The translations under genes were made by a program, and so were the position numbers. Positions 17,771-26,429 of a stretch of DNA of 64,000 nucleotides are shown here, one piece after another. This DNA is from Spirochaetota bacterium (GTDB taxonomy: Bacteria; Spirochaetota; UBA4802; JAFGJZ01). Location: NCBI GenBank assembly GCA_016934935.1, contig JAFGRW010000070.1:1-64000 (forward strand). The letters run 5' to 3'. Position 1 is the stretch's first letter. Each line of letters starts with the position of its first letter. A model generated the notes under the pieces. The model saw only the letters and a list, made by a program, of their open reading frames with translations. It searched no databases and was not told where the DNA came from.

Positions 17771-19129
17771 ATGGCCTATATCTCCTATATAATAGTTTTC
17801 CTGATAATAATTGTTGTAACGATTCTTGCGTTATACGTTCTTTCAACATATTTTTCTCCCCGAAAGCTTGATGAAATTGCCGAAATGATAAAAAAAGGGC
17901 AATTCAAGCTGGCAATACGTAAACTCGATGAAATTCTTGCCAACGATGACAGAAATGTTTATGCCCACTATCTTCTTGCGGAAGCATACCGCCTGGACAA
18001 AAATCCTCAATATGCGATTCTGGAATTCCGGCAAGTAGTTAAGCTTGGAACATATAATGACAAGGTTAACGAAGTCGATGTAAGGGAAAAACTTGCATTA
18101 ATATATAAAGAACAGAATAAGATAAACGACGCAAAAAAAGAGTATATGATTCTGACTCAGATTGACCCGAATAATTATTTGAACTATTATGAGCTGGGGC
18201 TTCTCTTCTTTAACGCCAGTGTGCTTGATAAGGCGCTGGATTATCTTAAAAAAGCCGCAAGCCTTCATCAGACCAGGTCGGATATATTTTATTATATTGG
18301 TCAGATACAATATCGCTCAGGAAACAATAAGGATGCAAAAAATGCCTTTATTAATACAATTAAACTTGATGGATCTAATACTAAGGCACACTATTTTCTG
18401 GGACTTGTATTGAGAAGTGAAGGCGATGTCGAATGGGCTGTAAAAGAGTTTGAGATAGCGCAAAGAAGCGAAGATATCAGGTCAAAATGCTTTTTGGCTA
18501 AAGGAAGCTGTTACCTGGAGACAGAACAGTATCCGAAGGCAATAATAGAGTTTGATAAGGGATTGCGAACTGTAAGGCGAGGATCTGATACCGAACTTAA
18601 TATGAGATATTTTCTGGCTGCGGCACATGAGAAGATGCGTGATCTGCAGACTGCAATTGAGCATTGGGAAAAGATTTATGAGCAAAAGAAAAATTTCAGG
18701 GATGTAGAGCAGAAGCTCAGACAGAACGCGGAATTCAGGCAGGATGACAGAATAAAGGATTTTATGATAGCATCACTTTCCAACTTTGAACATCTTTCTC
18801 GCAAAATGGTAGAGGTGATGAATTTCGAAGTCCAGGAGCTGAAAGTACTTAGGGACACCGAAATTGAGATTTATGCTGTTGAAAAAGAGGATAATCGTCG
18901 AAATACCAGACGAGTTTACAGGATAATCAGAATTTATAGAACTACGAATGTAATTAATGACGGTTATATGCGAAATCTTTATGATATGATGAAACCAAAA
19001 AACGCGCAGCGGGTTATGGTAATTTCGACGGGTGAATTCGCGCAAAGTGCCATTGATTATTCAAATACACGCCCAATTGAACTTGTTACCAAAACAAAAC
19101 TGATCGAACTGCTCAAAAAAGTGTCCTGA
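17771..19129 (+). CDS. Membrane-anchored TPR protein with degenerate Mrr-like end
   Basis: The protein has 452 residues. One transmembrane helix (residues about 4-28) is followed by about eight TPR-type helical repeats in the cytosol (about 35-310; FKLAIRKLDEILANDDRNVY, YLNYYELGLLFFNASVLDKA). The last ~110 residues resemble the restriction-endonuclease/Mrr fold: a strand with DTEIEIYAV (about 362-370), a strand RIIRIYR, then RVMVISTGEFAQSAIDY and a helix ending LIELLKK. In active Mrr domains those strands carry G-(I/V)-D and Q-x-K; here they are E-I-E and R-I-Y-R, so nuclease activity is unlikely. A paralogue lies at 21966-23528. The stop overlaps the next start (TGATG). Confidence 0.75.
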   Translation: MAYISYIIVFLIIIVVTILALYVLSTYFSPRKLDEIAEMIKKGQFKLAIRKLDEILANDDRNVYAHYLLAEAYRLDKNPQYAILEFRQVVKLGTYNDKVNEVDVREKLALIYKEQNKINDAKKEYMILTQIDPNNYLNYYELGLLFFNASVLDKALDYLKKAASLHQTRSDIFYYIGQIQYRSGNNKDAKNAFINTIKLDGSNTKAHYFLGLVLRSEGDVEWAVKEFEIAQRSEDIRSKCFLAKGSCYLETEQYPKAIIEFDKGLRTVRRGSDTELNMRYFLAAAHEKMRDLQTAIEHWEKIYEQKKNFRDVEQKLRQNAEFRQDDRIKDFMIASLSNFEHLSRKMVEVMNFEVQELKVLRDTEIEIYAVEKEDNRRNTRRVYRIIRIYRTTNVINDGYMRNLYDMMKPKNAQRVMVISTGEFAQSAIDYSNTRPIELVTKTKLIELLKKVS

Positions 19130-20814
19130 TGAGTTTTTCCGGATTTGCAAACAATCATCTTTTCTCTTTTCTTTTTAAACACGAGGAGAAAGAGTTTATA
19201 GACTGTTTCGAGCCTATTTTGTTAAAAAAAGGTGCCAGGCTTACTATCGAACCTTCCAATATTTTCTACTATTATATCGAGTCGGGCAGTGTCTCGGTTT
19301 CTTTCGAAAATGGAAATCAGACCCTTGTAATGCATTCAGGAGACGGTTTTGGACGTCTTCCATTTGCAGTAACCAGTGACAGGTATTCGATTAATGTATT
19401 GGAAGAGAGTCTGGTTTTCAGAATCGATGATGAGAGAATGTTGTTATATCTTTTATCCGATCTGAAAAAAATCAGGGGATATCTTGGTGCCTTAGTAAAC
19501 AGTGGAATTGAAATAATCAATGATGAACTGGTTTCCGGTCTTTCAGATACAGCTGTAATTGGCGTCGTAGGAGAGGTTAAGAGCGGTAAAACACTTTTTT
19601 CTGCACTGATTGCGAAGAATCTGTCTGAAAAAGGAAAGGTATTACTGATTGACGCCTCCAGGTCGCATAGCGGTTTATCTTCTCTTTTAGGCTGTAACAG
19701 TGGTGTTCCTGTAGTAATCAAAGAGCAAAACAAGGAATTTGATTATCAGAAGTATTTAGTGGAGGTGAATTCAAACCTCTCTTTAATTAACTTTTCAGAT
19801 GGTGAAAAAACTGATAACAGTAACAAGCTTCTTGCTGCTTTGATAGTGAATACTTCATTTGAGTTTGATTATATCGTTATTGACGGTTGCCCTGCTTCTA
19901 TTTCCGAATATGTTATGGCCAATTGCGACTGTATTTTCAATATGTGCCGAAATGGTAATGATAAAAGGTCGGCAGGTATCTGGCTTGACAGATTTATTTG
20001 TCAAGGTCAGAGAATTGTGCATGTAGCTAACAGGCTGTTTCTGGATAATAGTGATGGATATTCTGTAAATTTGGAACATATTACAGATATTTCAATATCC
20101 GGTTTTGAAGAGGCAACAAAAAATATAAGAGCAGACGATGCTGTTAAATTTATTGATAAAAAGAATATTAATTTTTTTCAACCATATTGCTATAGATCCA
20201 TTGCTTATGTGAAGTTACTCGAGAGTAATAAGGATGATATTTTTATATGTACAGGATTTTCATTGTTTTTTGTAGCACTTTATCTTTATACCGGCAACGG
20301 GGACGATTTTACAGCTTTAATGAATGATTTTTTCTGTAAATCACGGCATAAACTTTTGTATAAACTTGTTTATCCTGATGAGCGGCTTTACAGCGCGGAT
20401 TATTTCTATTCTTATGTAAAAAGACTATTCGGTAAGTCTCGAATGGAGGATCTTAAGAGCCCGGTTATCGCACTTTTTTCTGGAGAATCGGGAAGGATGA
20501 ATGCGTTGTCCAGTGGTCGAATCGCGGATCTTGTAACAGCAGCTTTTTCCCGAAAACCATACTTTAACAGGCATTATGTTTCCGGTATTCCTTTGTCAGC
20601 CTCGTATTCTGGTCGTAAAAACATAATGTATCGTGTCAGAGGGGCAAAATACCGCCATGTTTCTATTGATAACGAAGAAATTATTTATCCCTTTAAGCAG
20701 GGGACATTTTTAAATGAGATGATTCGAAGAAGGGATTTAAGCACAGTAAAAGGAGATTTTGTTATTGACCTTTCCCGCATTGATCTGTACAATACTCAAA
20801 CCTTGTTTGATTAA
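19129..20814 (+). CDS. cNMP-binding / P-loop / degenerate patatin fusion (NTE-like)
   Basis: The protein has 561 residues in three parts. (1) A cyclic-nucleotide-binding jelly roll at about 20-125 (IESGSVSVSFENGNQTLVMH). (2) A MinD/ParA-like NTPase at about 140-330 with Walker A GEVKSGKT (148-155), LLIDASRSHSGLSSLLG and Walker B DYIVIDGCP. The P-loop is classical, without the deviant Lys of ParA. (3) About residues 345-561 follow the patatin pattern (YRSIAYVKLLES; then CTGFSLFFVALYLYTGN; then MEDLKSPVIALFSGESG), but the oxyanion GGGxxG is absent, GxSxG is G-F-S-L-F (376-380), and no DGG/DGA was found. The order equals that of neuropathy-target-esterase proteins. Probably a cytosolic regulator; lipase activity is unlikely. 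Confidence 0.7.
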   Translation: MSFSGFANNHLFSFLFKHEEKEFIDCFEPILLKKGARLTIEPSNIFYYYIESGSVSVSFENGNQTLVMHSGDGFGRLPFAVTSDRYSINVLEESLVFRIDDERMLLYLLSDLKKIRGYLGALVNSGIEIINDELVSGLSDTAVIGVVGEVKSGKTLFSALIAKNLSEKGKVLLIDASRSHSGLSSLLGCNSGVPVVIKEQNKEFDYQKYLVEVNSNLSLINFSDGEKTDNSNKLLAALIVNTSFEFDYIVIDGCPASISEYVMANCDCIFNMCRNGNDKRSAGIWLDRFICQGQRIVHVANRLFLDNSDGYSVNLEHITDISISGFEEATKNIRADDAVKFIDKKNINFFQPYCYRSIAYVKLLESNKDDIFICTGFSLFFVALYLYTGNGDDFTALMNDFFCKSRHKLLYKLVYPDERLYSADYFYSYVKRLFGKSRMEDLKSPVIALFSGESGRMNALSSGRIADLVTAAFSRKPYFNRHYVSGIPLSASYSGRKNIMYRVRGAKYRHVSIDNEEIIYPFKQGTFLNEMIRRRDLSTVKGDFVIDLSRIDLYNTQTLFD

Positions 20815-20897
20815 CAAATTATTTGCAATATAACTAAAATGCAGTTTTTGTTGTTTATAACACAAAAAATACTAACTTAATATTGGAGTTTTATCCT

Positions 20898-21335
20898 ATG
20901 CGTAATGGACTTACCAATTTATTACAAGTTGTTGTTTTACTGACTGGTATTGTATATATCATAGTTGGTGGGCTGTATATTATTAAGCCTGAACTATTTT
21001 GTTCGATTTTTCAAATTCCTCTTAATACTGAATGGTCTAACCAGATACGTATTGATGACTATTTGATGTTGCTATATCTATTATCTAAATCTTTTGCCAT
21101 TGTAATTACATTTATTGGTGCATCCATGGTAATGCCTCTTTACGATCCGGAAAGATACAGAGAGCTCATCTATTTTAACGGTGTTTTTTTGCCGGTAATA
21201 CTTCTTGGGTATATGCTAAAACAGTTCTTTTCCAGTGATTATAACGCGACAATATTTATTAGTCTTGTTTTTCTTGTTGTGGCAATATTGAATATGACTT
21301 GTTTGTACTTGACAAAAAAGAAGCGCAATCGATGA
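20898..21335 (+). CDS. Small integral membrane protein, four helices
   Basis: The product has 145 residues from the ATG at 20898; an in-frame TTG at 20883 would add five residues. Four hydrophobic segments at about 10-30, 50-75, 85-105 and 115-135 with a basic C-terminus (LTKKKRNR). No motif or family was recognised. It lies 83 bases after the pseudo-patatin gene and about 115 bases before the STAS gene on the same strand, and its base composition matches theirs. Confidence 0.7.
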   Translation: MRNGLTNLLQVVVLLTGIVYIIVGGLYIIKPELFCSIFQIPLNTEWSNQIRIDDYLMLLYLLSKSFAIVITFIGASMVMPLYDPERYRELIYFNGVFLPVILLGYMLKQFFSSDYNATIFISLVFLVVAILNMTCLYLTKKKRNR

Positions 21336-21452
21336 ATTGTATAAATTAGTGTTTATATTGAAATATTATTAATTGTGAGCATAACTTGCTTTGATATGCT
21401 CTTTATGATTACATACTGCATCTACTAAGAGATTGTTTCCCTGGAGGATAAA

Positions 21453-21788
21453 ATGAATTTGCAAAATAAAAAAATGGATAATGCTATTGTTATGTATCTT
21501 TCCGGCAGACTTGATGTTCATCTTTCAGCTGATATTGAAAAAGAGATCAATCAGTTGATTAAAGAAAATCCTGACTTGAATGTTATTCTTGACCTTAAAG
21601 ATGTTGAATATATGAGCAGCTCAGGACTTAGGATATTTGTGTCAACCATGAGAATACTTCGCGATAATCAAAAACAGCTGAAGCTTTGCAATATCAACAG
21701 CGCTGTTAAGAAAATTTTTGAAGTTGTAGAGCTTATGGACATGTTTGATATTTATGACTCTGAAGAGACGGCTTTAGCCTCTGTTTGA
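21453..21788 (+). CDS. STAS-domain anti-sigma factor antagonist
   Basis: The protein has 111 residues, the length of SpoIIAA/RsbV proteins. The core LDLKDVEYMSSSGLRIFVST holds the phosphorylatable Ser (MSSSGL) at the usual place, preceded by LSGRLDVHLSADIEKEI. In partner-switching systems such a protein binds an anti-sigma kinase of the GHKL fold. No such kinase is adjacent; the stand-alone GHKL protein at 8740-9384 is only a speculative partner. The ATG follows CTGGAGGAT. A terminator follows at 21858. Confidence 0.92.
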   Translation: MNLQNKKMDNAIVMYLSGRLDVHLSADIEKEINQLIKENPDLNVILDLKDVEYMSSSGLRIFVSTMRILRDNQKQLKLCNINSAVKKIFEVVELMDMFDIYDSEETALASV

Positions 21789-21857
21789 TATAATTATCTT
21801 TATAAAATGTTTTATTGTTGAGCTCGTTATGCTATAATTACCGGTCATTATTTAATA

Positions 21858-21883
21858 AAAGGGCGTTTATTCGCTCTTTTTTT
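21858..21883 (+). terminator. Rho-independent terminator after the STAS gene
   Basis: Stem AAAGGGCG / CGCTCTTT (one G-U pair) with loop TTTATT, followed by a T-run. It lies 70 bases after the STAS stop and separates that gene from the second TPR/Mrr-like gene. Confidence 0.8.
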
Positions 21884-21965
21884 GTGCATTGAATATAATT
21901 TAGGCGAAGGTTATAAAATAGACTGATAAAATTTTGGAATATCTGCAATTGTATAAGGAATCATT

Positions 21966-23528
21966 ATGGTAATGTTTTATATAACTATGTTATTTGTTTT
22001 TGTGTCAATTGCGGCCTACTACTTTTTTATTTTAGCTCCCAAACTTGATCCCCGTAACAAAGCAAATGACTATGTAAAAAGCAAACGTTATGATGATGCA
22101 ATTATTGAATATCGGAAAATTCTTGATAAGAATCCGTACGATTTTGTGGTACAGTTTAGACTTGCATCAATATATTATGATACCGGTCAAATTGACGAGG
22201 CAGCTGCTTTATTCGAAAAACTATTAGAACAGGGAAAGTTTAACATAGAAGTTGAAAAAAAATCTGTTCAAAAGAAATTGGCAAAAATTTATTATTTTAG
22301 AGAAGAGATCGAGAAAACATTTGAACTTTATCTATCCATAAGCTCAGCAAATCCCTCCGATACAGAAGCCCTTTATCATATTGCCTTTATTGCACTTGGT
22401 CAGGAAGAGTACGATTTTGCTCAGCGCTATTTCGAAAAGCTCTTAAGATCTTCAAAACCTGATTATGAGATATTTTTTGGGGCTGGAATATGTGTTTACC
22501 AAAATCAGAAAATAAATGAGTGTGTAGAGTATTTCAGCAAGGCTCTTGAAAAGCGTGGTGATTCCGAGATTACCATTATTGCTCTTTTATTGTCATTAAT
22601 GCGAAAAAAGGATTACGCCAAGGCTCAAGCTTTAGCGTCAAAATTGACAGGTCTTACATCGAATAACGAAGTGACGTATATTGCAGTAAGACTGGAAGCC
22701 ATTAATCTGCTACTTTTGAAAAAATACGAAACTGCGATAAAAAAGTTTGAAGAACTAGTCGAATACGCGCAAAATAATCAGATGACGGATGAGCTTTATA
22801 TCGCCTTGTACGATACGGGATTTGCTTGCGTCAGAGCCGACAAAATAAGACAGGCAGAGGTCTACTGGAAACGTCTTGCATCAGAGAAAAGAGGATTTCG
22901 TGATATTCAAAATATGCTTATGACACTTCAACGCGAAATGGAAAAGAGTGATACTTCCTTCGATGACTCAATATACGATTATGTTGAAGGATGGGTCGAG
23001 ACTTTTGTCCCCAATAACTTTCTTTGGAATATCTGCGGTTTAAAAGCGGAGTATACATTTGATATTAAACAATATTTACTTTCCGGAAATAGGGGGAAAT
23101 ACGATGATGTTGATGAAAAAGATGGCTCAACCGTGACTAAAAGTAAGGTTAACAATGTTGATACATTTGTAAAACTTGATTTGGAAACATTCAGGATTAT
23201 ATCGAACCGGCTTGTGCAAAAGCTTGGTTATTCCGTAGATAGAATAATGCCGACATATCGCGAACATGACGGAATTGACTTCATGGCAACAAAGAAAGAG
23301 ACCGGTGAAACAGTTTTTGTGTCGGTTCGAAGGTGGACATCGATGCGAGTTGGAGAAATACCTCTGCGTAATTTCGCTCAGCAGGTTAATGAGATGAAAG
23401 CTCAGAAAGGGCTTTTCGTTACAACCGCGGATTTAACGGATGGGGCAATGGCAAGTCTTGACCAATTGAGAAAAATTGATGTTGTTTTACCTGATGATAT
23501 CAACAAATACCTTAAAGGGTTGATATAA
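21966..23528 (+). CDS. Membrane-anchored TPR protein with Mrr-like domain (paralogue)
   Basis: The protein has 520 residues. A transmembrane helix is at about 3-24 and TPR repeats at about 32-320 (RYDDAIIEYRKILDKNPYDF). A linker leads to a C-terminal Mrr/restriction-endonuclease-like domain (about 405-520): NRLVQKLGYSVDRI, then HDGIDFMA with the expected Asp (D438), then FVSVRRW, QQVNEMKAQKGLFVTTADLTDGAM. In active enzymes the second strand carries Lys (Q/E-x-K); here it is Arg455, so cleavage is doubtful while DNA binding remains possible. It shares its layout with the protein at 17771-19129. Its stop abuts the TTG start of the ParB-like gene. Confidence 0.78.
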   Translation: MVMFYITMLFVFVSIAAYYFFILAPKLDPRNKANDYVKSKRYDDAIIEYRKILDKNPYDFVVQFRLASIYYDTGQIDEAAALFEKLLEQGKFNIEVEKKSVQKKLAKIYYFREEIEKTFELYLSISSANPSDTEALYHIAFIALGQEEYDFAQRYFEKLLRSSKPDYEIFFGAGICVYQNQKINECVEYFSKALEKRGDSEITIIALLLSLMRKKDYAKAQALASKLTGLTSNNEVTYIAVRLEAINLLLLKKYETAIKKFEELVEYAQNNQMTDELYIALYDTGFACVRADKIRQAEVYWKRLASEKRGFRDIQNMLMTLQREMEKSDTSFDDSIYDYVEGWVETFVPNNFLWNICGLKAEYTFDIKQYLLSGNRGKYDDVDEKDGSTVTKSKVNNVDTFVKLDLETFRIISNRLVQKLGYSVDRIMPTYREHDGIDFMATKKETGETVFVSVRRWTSMRVGEIPLRNFAQQVNEMKAQKGLFVTTADLTDGAMASLDQLRKIDVVLPDDINKYLKGLI

Positions 23529-24443
23529 TTGAAACCTATTATAAATAAAAAAGCAGACAAATTATCTGTATATGATTTTTTTAAGGCAAAAAATATTTTA
23601 CCTATGCTTGTCTCTTCTGTAAAAAAATACGGTATTATTGAACCAATTACTGTTATTAAAGACAATAGTGGTAATTTTATTGTAATTGATGGAATATCGC
23701 GCTTTCATTGTGCCAGCCAATGTGGATTATCAGAGTTACCGGTATATGTCTTATGCGACATTACTGAAAAAGATATAATAAGTAATTTTATAAAAACAGA
23801 AATTATTATAAAAATTAGTCAAGAGCGGTTAAATAACGCTGATCGTATTTTAACGATTTTATTGTATAACGAACTTGGTATGCTTGATAATAATCGAACT
23901 TTTTTCGAGAACGATTTGAATATTCCGGCGGGTGTTATCGATTTTTTATTGCTTAAAGATGATAATGTTCAAACAATTGTACATTATGCTGTAAAACGCA
24001 ATATACCAATAAAAATTTTAGCAGAAATTGCCGAAGCCAATGAATATGTTATTCAATACATATCAAAAATATCCGGAATAATTAATCCCAAACAAAATTT
24101 AATGAGGCAAATAGTTTCACTGGTAAATGATTTGGTTTATGCGGAGATTCCCTTGCCAACAATCGATGAAGATAAAACTTATGATGAGTTATCAATCATT
24201 GATGAATTACATAAACTAAGGTATCCTGATTTTAAATTAAAAGAAAATTTCTCAAAAGAAATAGCTCGAAAATTTGATGATCTTGGTGCTTCAATAAGTT
24301 TCCCGCCATATTTTGAAGGTGGGTTTGCTGAAATAAAAATAAAGATAACTGGAAAGAGTAATACCGGTAAATTAAAAAAAATTATTTCATCTCTTGATGA
24401 TAAGATGATAAGTGAAGTAAAAAATTTTTTAAAATCGGACTGA
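23529..24443 (+). CDS. ParB/Srx-fold protein
   Basis: The protein has 304 residues with a TTG start directly after the stop of the upstream gene; AAAGGG ten bases before is the likely ribosome site. The first ~80 residues follow the ParB N-terminal pattern: MLVSSVKKYGIIEPITVIKD, GNFIVIDGISRFHCASQCG and LPVYVL. The middle (ERLNNADRILTILLYNELGM, IPIKILAEIAEANE) is helical, like the ParB helix-turn-helix region. The canonical GERRxRA motif is only loosely kept (GISRFHCA), so CTP binding is uncertain. The C-terminal ~60 residues are unassigned. The neighbour pairs it with the Mrr-like membrane protein and not with a ParA gene. Confidence 0.75.
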   Translation: MKPIINKKADKLSVYDFFKAKNILPMLVSSVKKYGIIEPITVIKDNSGNFIVIDGISRFHCASQCGLSELPVYVLCDITEKDIISNFIKTEIIIKISQERLNNADRILTILLYNELGMLDNNRTFFENDLNIPAGVIDFLLLKDDNVQTIVHYAVKRNIPIKILAEIAEANEYVIQYISKISGIINPKQNLMRQIVSLVNDLVYAEIPLPTIDEDKTYDELSIIDELHKLRYPDFKLKENFSKEIARKFDDLGASISFPPYFEGGFAEIKIKITGKSNTGKLKKIISSLDDKMISEVKNFLKSD

Positions 24444-24461
24444 TTTTGTAGCTGTAATATG

Positions 24462-25505
24462 TTAAATAAAAAATCTTTCAAGGTCTGATAATACAATTTT
24501 TTTAGTCTCTTCAAAAGAGAGATTCGATTTGAATCCCGCTGCATTTTTATGGCCGCCTCCATCTCTGCTTATCGCAATAATCGAAACATCGAGATCTCCT
24601 TTTGATCGCATGCTTACCTTAAGTTGTCCACCTATATCCTGTTTTAACAGAACACTAATTTCGACACCTTTGATAGTAAGTGGGATATTGATGTTTAGTT
24701 CTCCTTCTGAAAATTCGCCACCCGTTTCTTCCAGCATTTGCGTTGTAAGCTCCATATAAATAAGCCGGCCCTGGTGATGAGTTTCGATTGAAGATAGCAT
24801 CCTGGACTTTAACAGAAGTGTTGCTAACTGGTTGTTCTCGTAAATTAATTCGTAAATTGATGTCGGATCTGCTCCGTGTTTTACCAGCCATGAAATAACC
24901 AAAAAAGTTTCTGATGATGTTTTTGAATAGCGAAAACCGCCGGTATCAAAAAGAATACCGGTATAAAGAGCGGTAGCTGCTTTTTTTGACGGTATGAAGT
25001 TGTTTCTTATCAGATATTGGGCTATTATTTCAGATGCAGAGGAGGCATGTACAAGAACAAGATTGGACGCGAATATGTCGGAATTTCCTTCGTGATGGTC
25101 GATTATGAAGAAATCTTTTATCCACTCTTTACATAAGGTATAGGTTCCACCCGTATTGCTGAATGTATTTGTATCAATAATTATTAAAGAATAATCTTTG
25201 TAATCAACAGGAAGTGTAAATTTGTCAGCAATGTTTATTATATTTTCTGCGTCTAAAAAGTCATATTTAGGAGGTAGTGGGTCGCCGTTTACGATGTGTA
25301 CATTTTTTCCAAGAGAAAAAAGATATTCCCTGAAGGCGATTTGTGCACCAAGTCCGTCACCATCAGGGCTTTCGTGGGTAGTTATGAAGAACTTTTGATG
25401 CGAGAAAATAAAGGCATCAAGTTCATCGTAAATTTTATTTGTCTCTTTCGGGTATTTTTTGTTTTTCAAGGAGAGGATACCCCATTTTTTCACGAATCTG
25501 CACAT
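24462..25505 (-). CDS. nrnA: NrnA-type DHH/DHHA1 phosphoesterase
   Basis: Degrades nano-RNA and/or dephosphorylates 3'-phosphoadenosine 5'-phosphate. The protein has 347 residues from the ATG at 25505. DHH motifs: [12 protein letters not shown] (motif I), [15 protein letters not shown] (the DHH triplet) and GGFRYSKT. The DHHA1 end carries [10 protein letters not shown]. The start is uncertain: the ATG lies 71 bases inside glyQ with a poorly spaced AAAGG, while an in-frame TTG at 25469 would begin MKNKKYP, closer to typical family starts. It is translated after glyQ on the minus strand. Confidence 0.93.
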   Translation of the reverse strand: MCRFVKKWGILSLKNKKYPKETNKIYDELDAFIFSHQKFFITTHESPDGDGLGAQIAFREYLFSLGKNVHIVNGDPLPPKYDFLDAENIINIADKFTLPVDYKDYSLIIIDTNTFSNTGGTYTLCKEWIKDFFIIDHHEGNSDIFASNLVLVHASSASEIIAQYLIRNNFIPSKKAATALYTGILFDTGGFRYSKTSSETFLVISWLVKHGADPTSIYELIYENNQLATLLLKSRMLSSIETHHQGRLIYMELTTQMLEETGGEFSEGELNINIPLTIKGVEISVLLKQDIGGQLKVSMRSKGDLDVSIIAISRDGGGHKNAAGFKSNLSFEETKKIVLSDLERFFI

Positions 25506-26334
25506 ACCTTTCGGCGCATTTTCGTGCGAGATTACGTACTCTAGTTATATATCCGACTCTCTCGGTAACCGAAATGGCACCGCGTGCGTCTAACATATTA
25601 AAGCTGTGAGAACATTTCAAGACAAAATCGTATGCAGGGAGTACAATTTCGTCATTTTTTTCCAATACAGAGAGGCACTCCTTTTCGTAAAGGTCAAAAA
25701 GTTTGAAATAGAGGTTTGTATCGGATATATTGAAGTTATAGTGTGAAAACTCATATTCGCTTCGATGATGAACGTCCCCGTAAAGAAGCGTATCATTCCA
25801 CTTTATCTCATAAACACTGTTGACTCCCTGTAAATACATGCAAATTCTTTCCAGTCCGTAAGTAATCTCGACGGGTATTGGAGAAAGCTCCAGGCTTCCA
25901 CAGAGCTGAAAATAGGTGAATTGTGTGATTTCCATACCGTCAAGCCATACCTCCCATCCAAGGCCGGCTGCACCCAGAGTAGGAGACTCCCAATCGTCTT
26001 CAACAAACCGGACGTCGTGTTCCTTTAAGTTAAGACCAATTGCCTTTAAAGAATCAAGATAAAGATCCTGAATGTTTTCAGGAGAAGGTTTCATTATGAC
26101 CTGATACTGATAATAGTGCTGCAGACGGTTTGGATTGTCCCCATAGCGACCATCAGTGGGGCGTCGTGAAGGCTCAACATACGAGACATTCCATGGCTCG
26201 GGGCCTAATGCGCGTAAAAAAGTGCCAGGATTAAAGGTTCCTGCTCCAACTTCGGTATCGTATCCCTGTATATTGATGCAGCCCTGCTTGCTCCAGAACT
26301 CGTTAAGCGTTGCTATTAGATCCTGAAAATACAT
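25435..26334 (-). CDS. glyQ: Glycyl-tRNA synthetase alpha subunit
   Basis: Catalytic alpha chain of the bacterial heterotetrameric (alpha2beta2) glycyl-tRNA synthetase. Its 299 residues are full length. The start [18 protein letters not shown] and the segments [38 protein letters not shown] and [16 protein letters not shown] are diagnostic. The ATG follows AAGGAT with seven bases spacing. The beta-chain gene glyS, usually next, is not here: nrnA overlaps the 3' end instead, so glyS must be elsewhere in the genome. Confidence 0.97.
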   Translation of the reverse strand: MYFQDLIATLNEFWSKQGCINIQGYDTEVGAGTFNPGTFLRALGPEPWNVSYVEPSRRPTDGRYGDNPNRLQHYYQYQVIMKPSPENIQDLYLDSLKAIGLNLKEHDVRFVEDDWESPTLGAAGLGWEVWLDGMEITQFTYFQLCGSLELSPIPVEITYGLERICMYLQGVNSVYEIKWNDTLLYGDVHHRSEYEFSHYNFNISDTNLYFKLFDLYEKECLSVLEKNDEIVLPAYDFVLKCSHSFNMLDARGAISVTERVGYITRVRNLARKCAERYVQIREKMGYPLLEKQKIPERDK

Positions 26335-26429
26335 GATTTATATCCTTGATTATTAGGTTATTTGGTAATGTGTACAAATGATTTAAGAAAACCAAAGCCT
26401 GTTAGGTCAAGGAATATTTGAGCAGATAG

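Noticed and set aside
24179-24562. 127-codon minus-strand frame across the ParB-like and nrnA 3' ends
   Set aside because: Overlaps two supported genes and its product has no family pattern.
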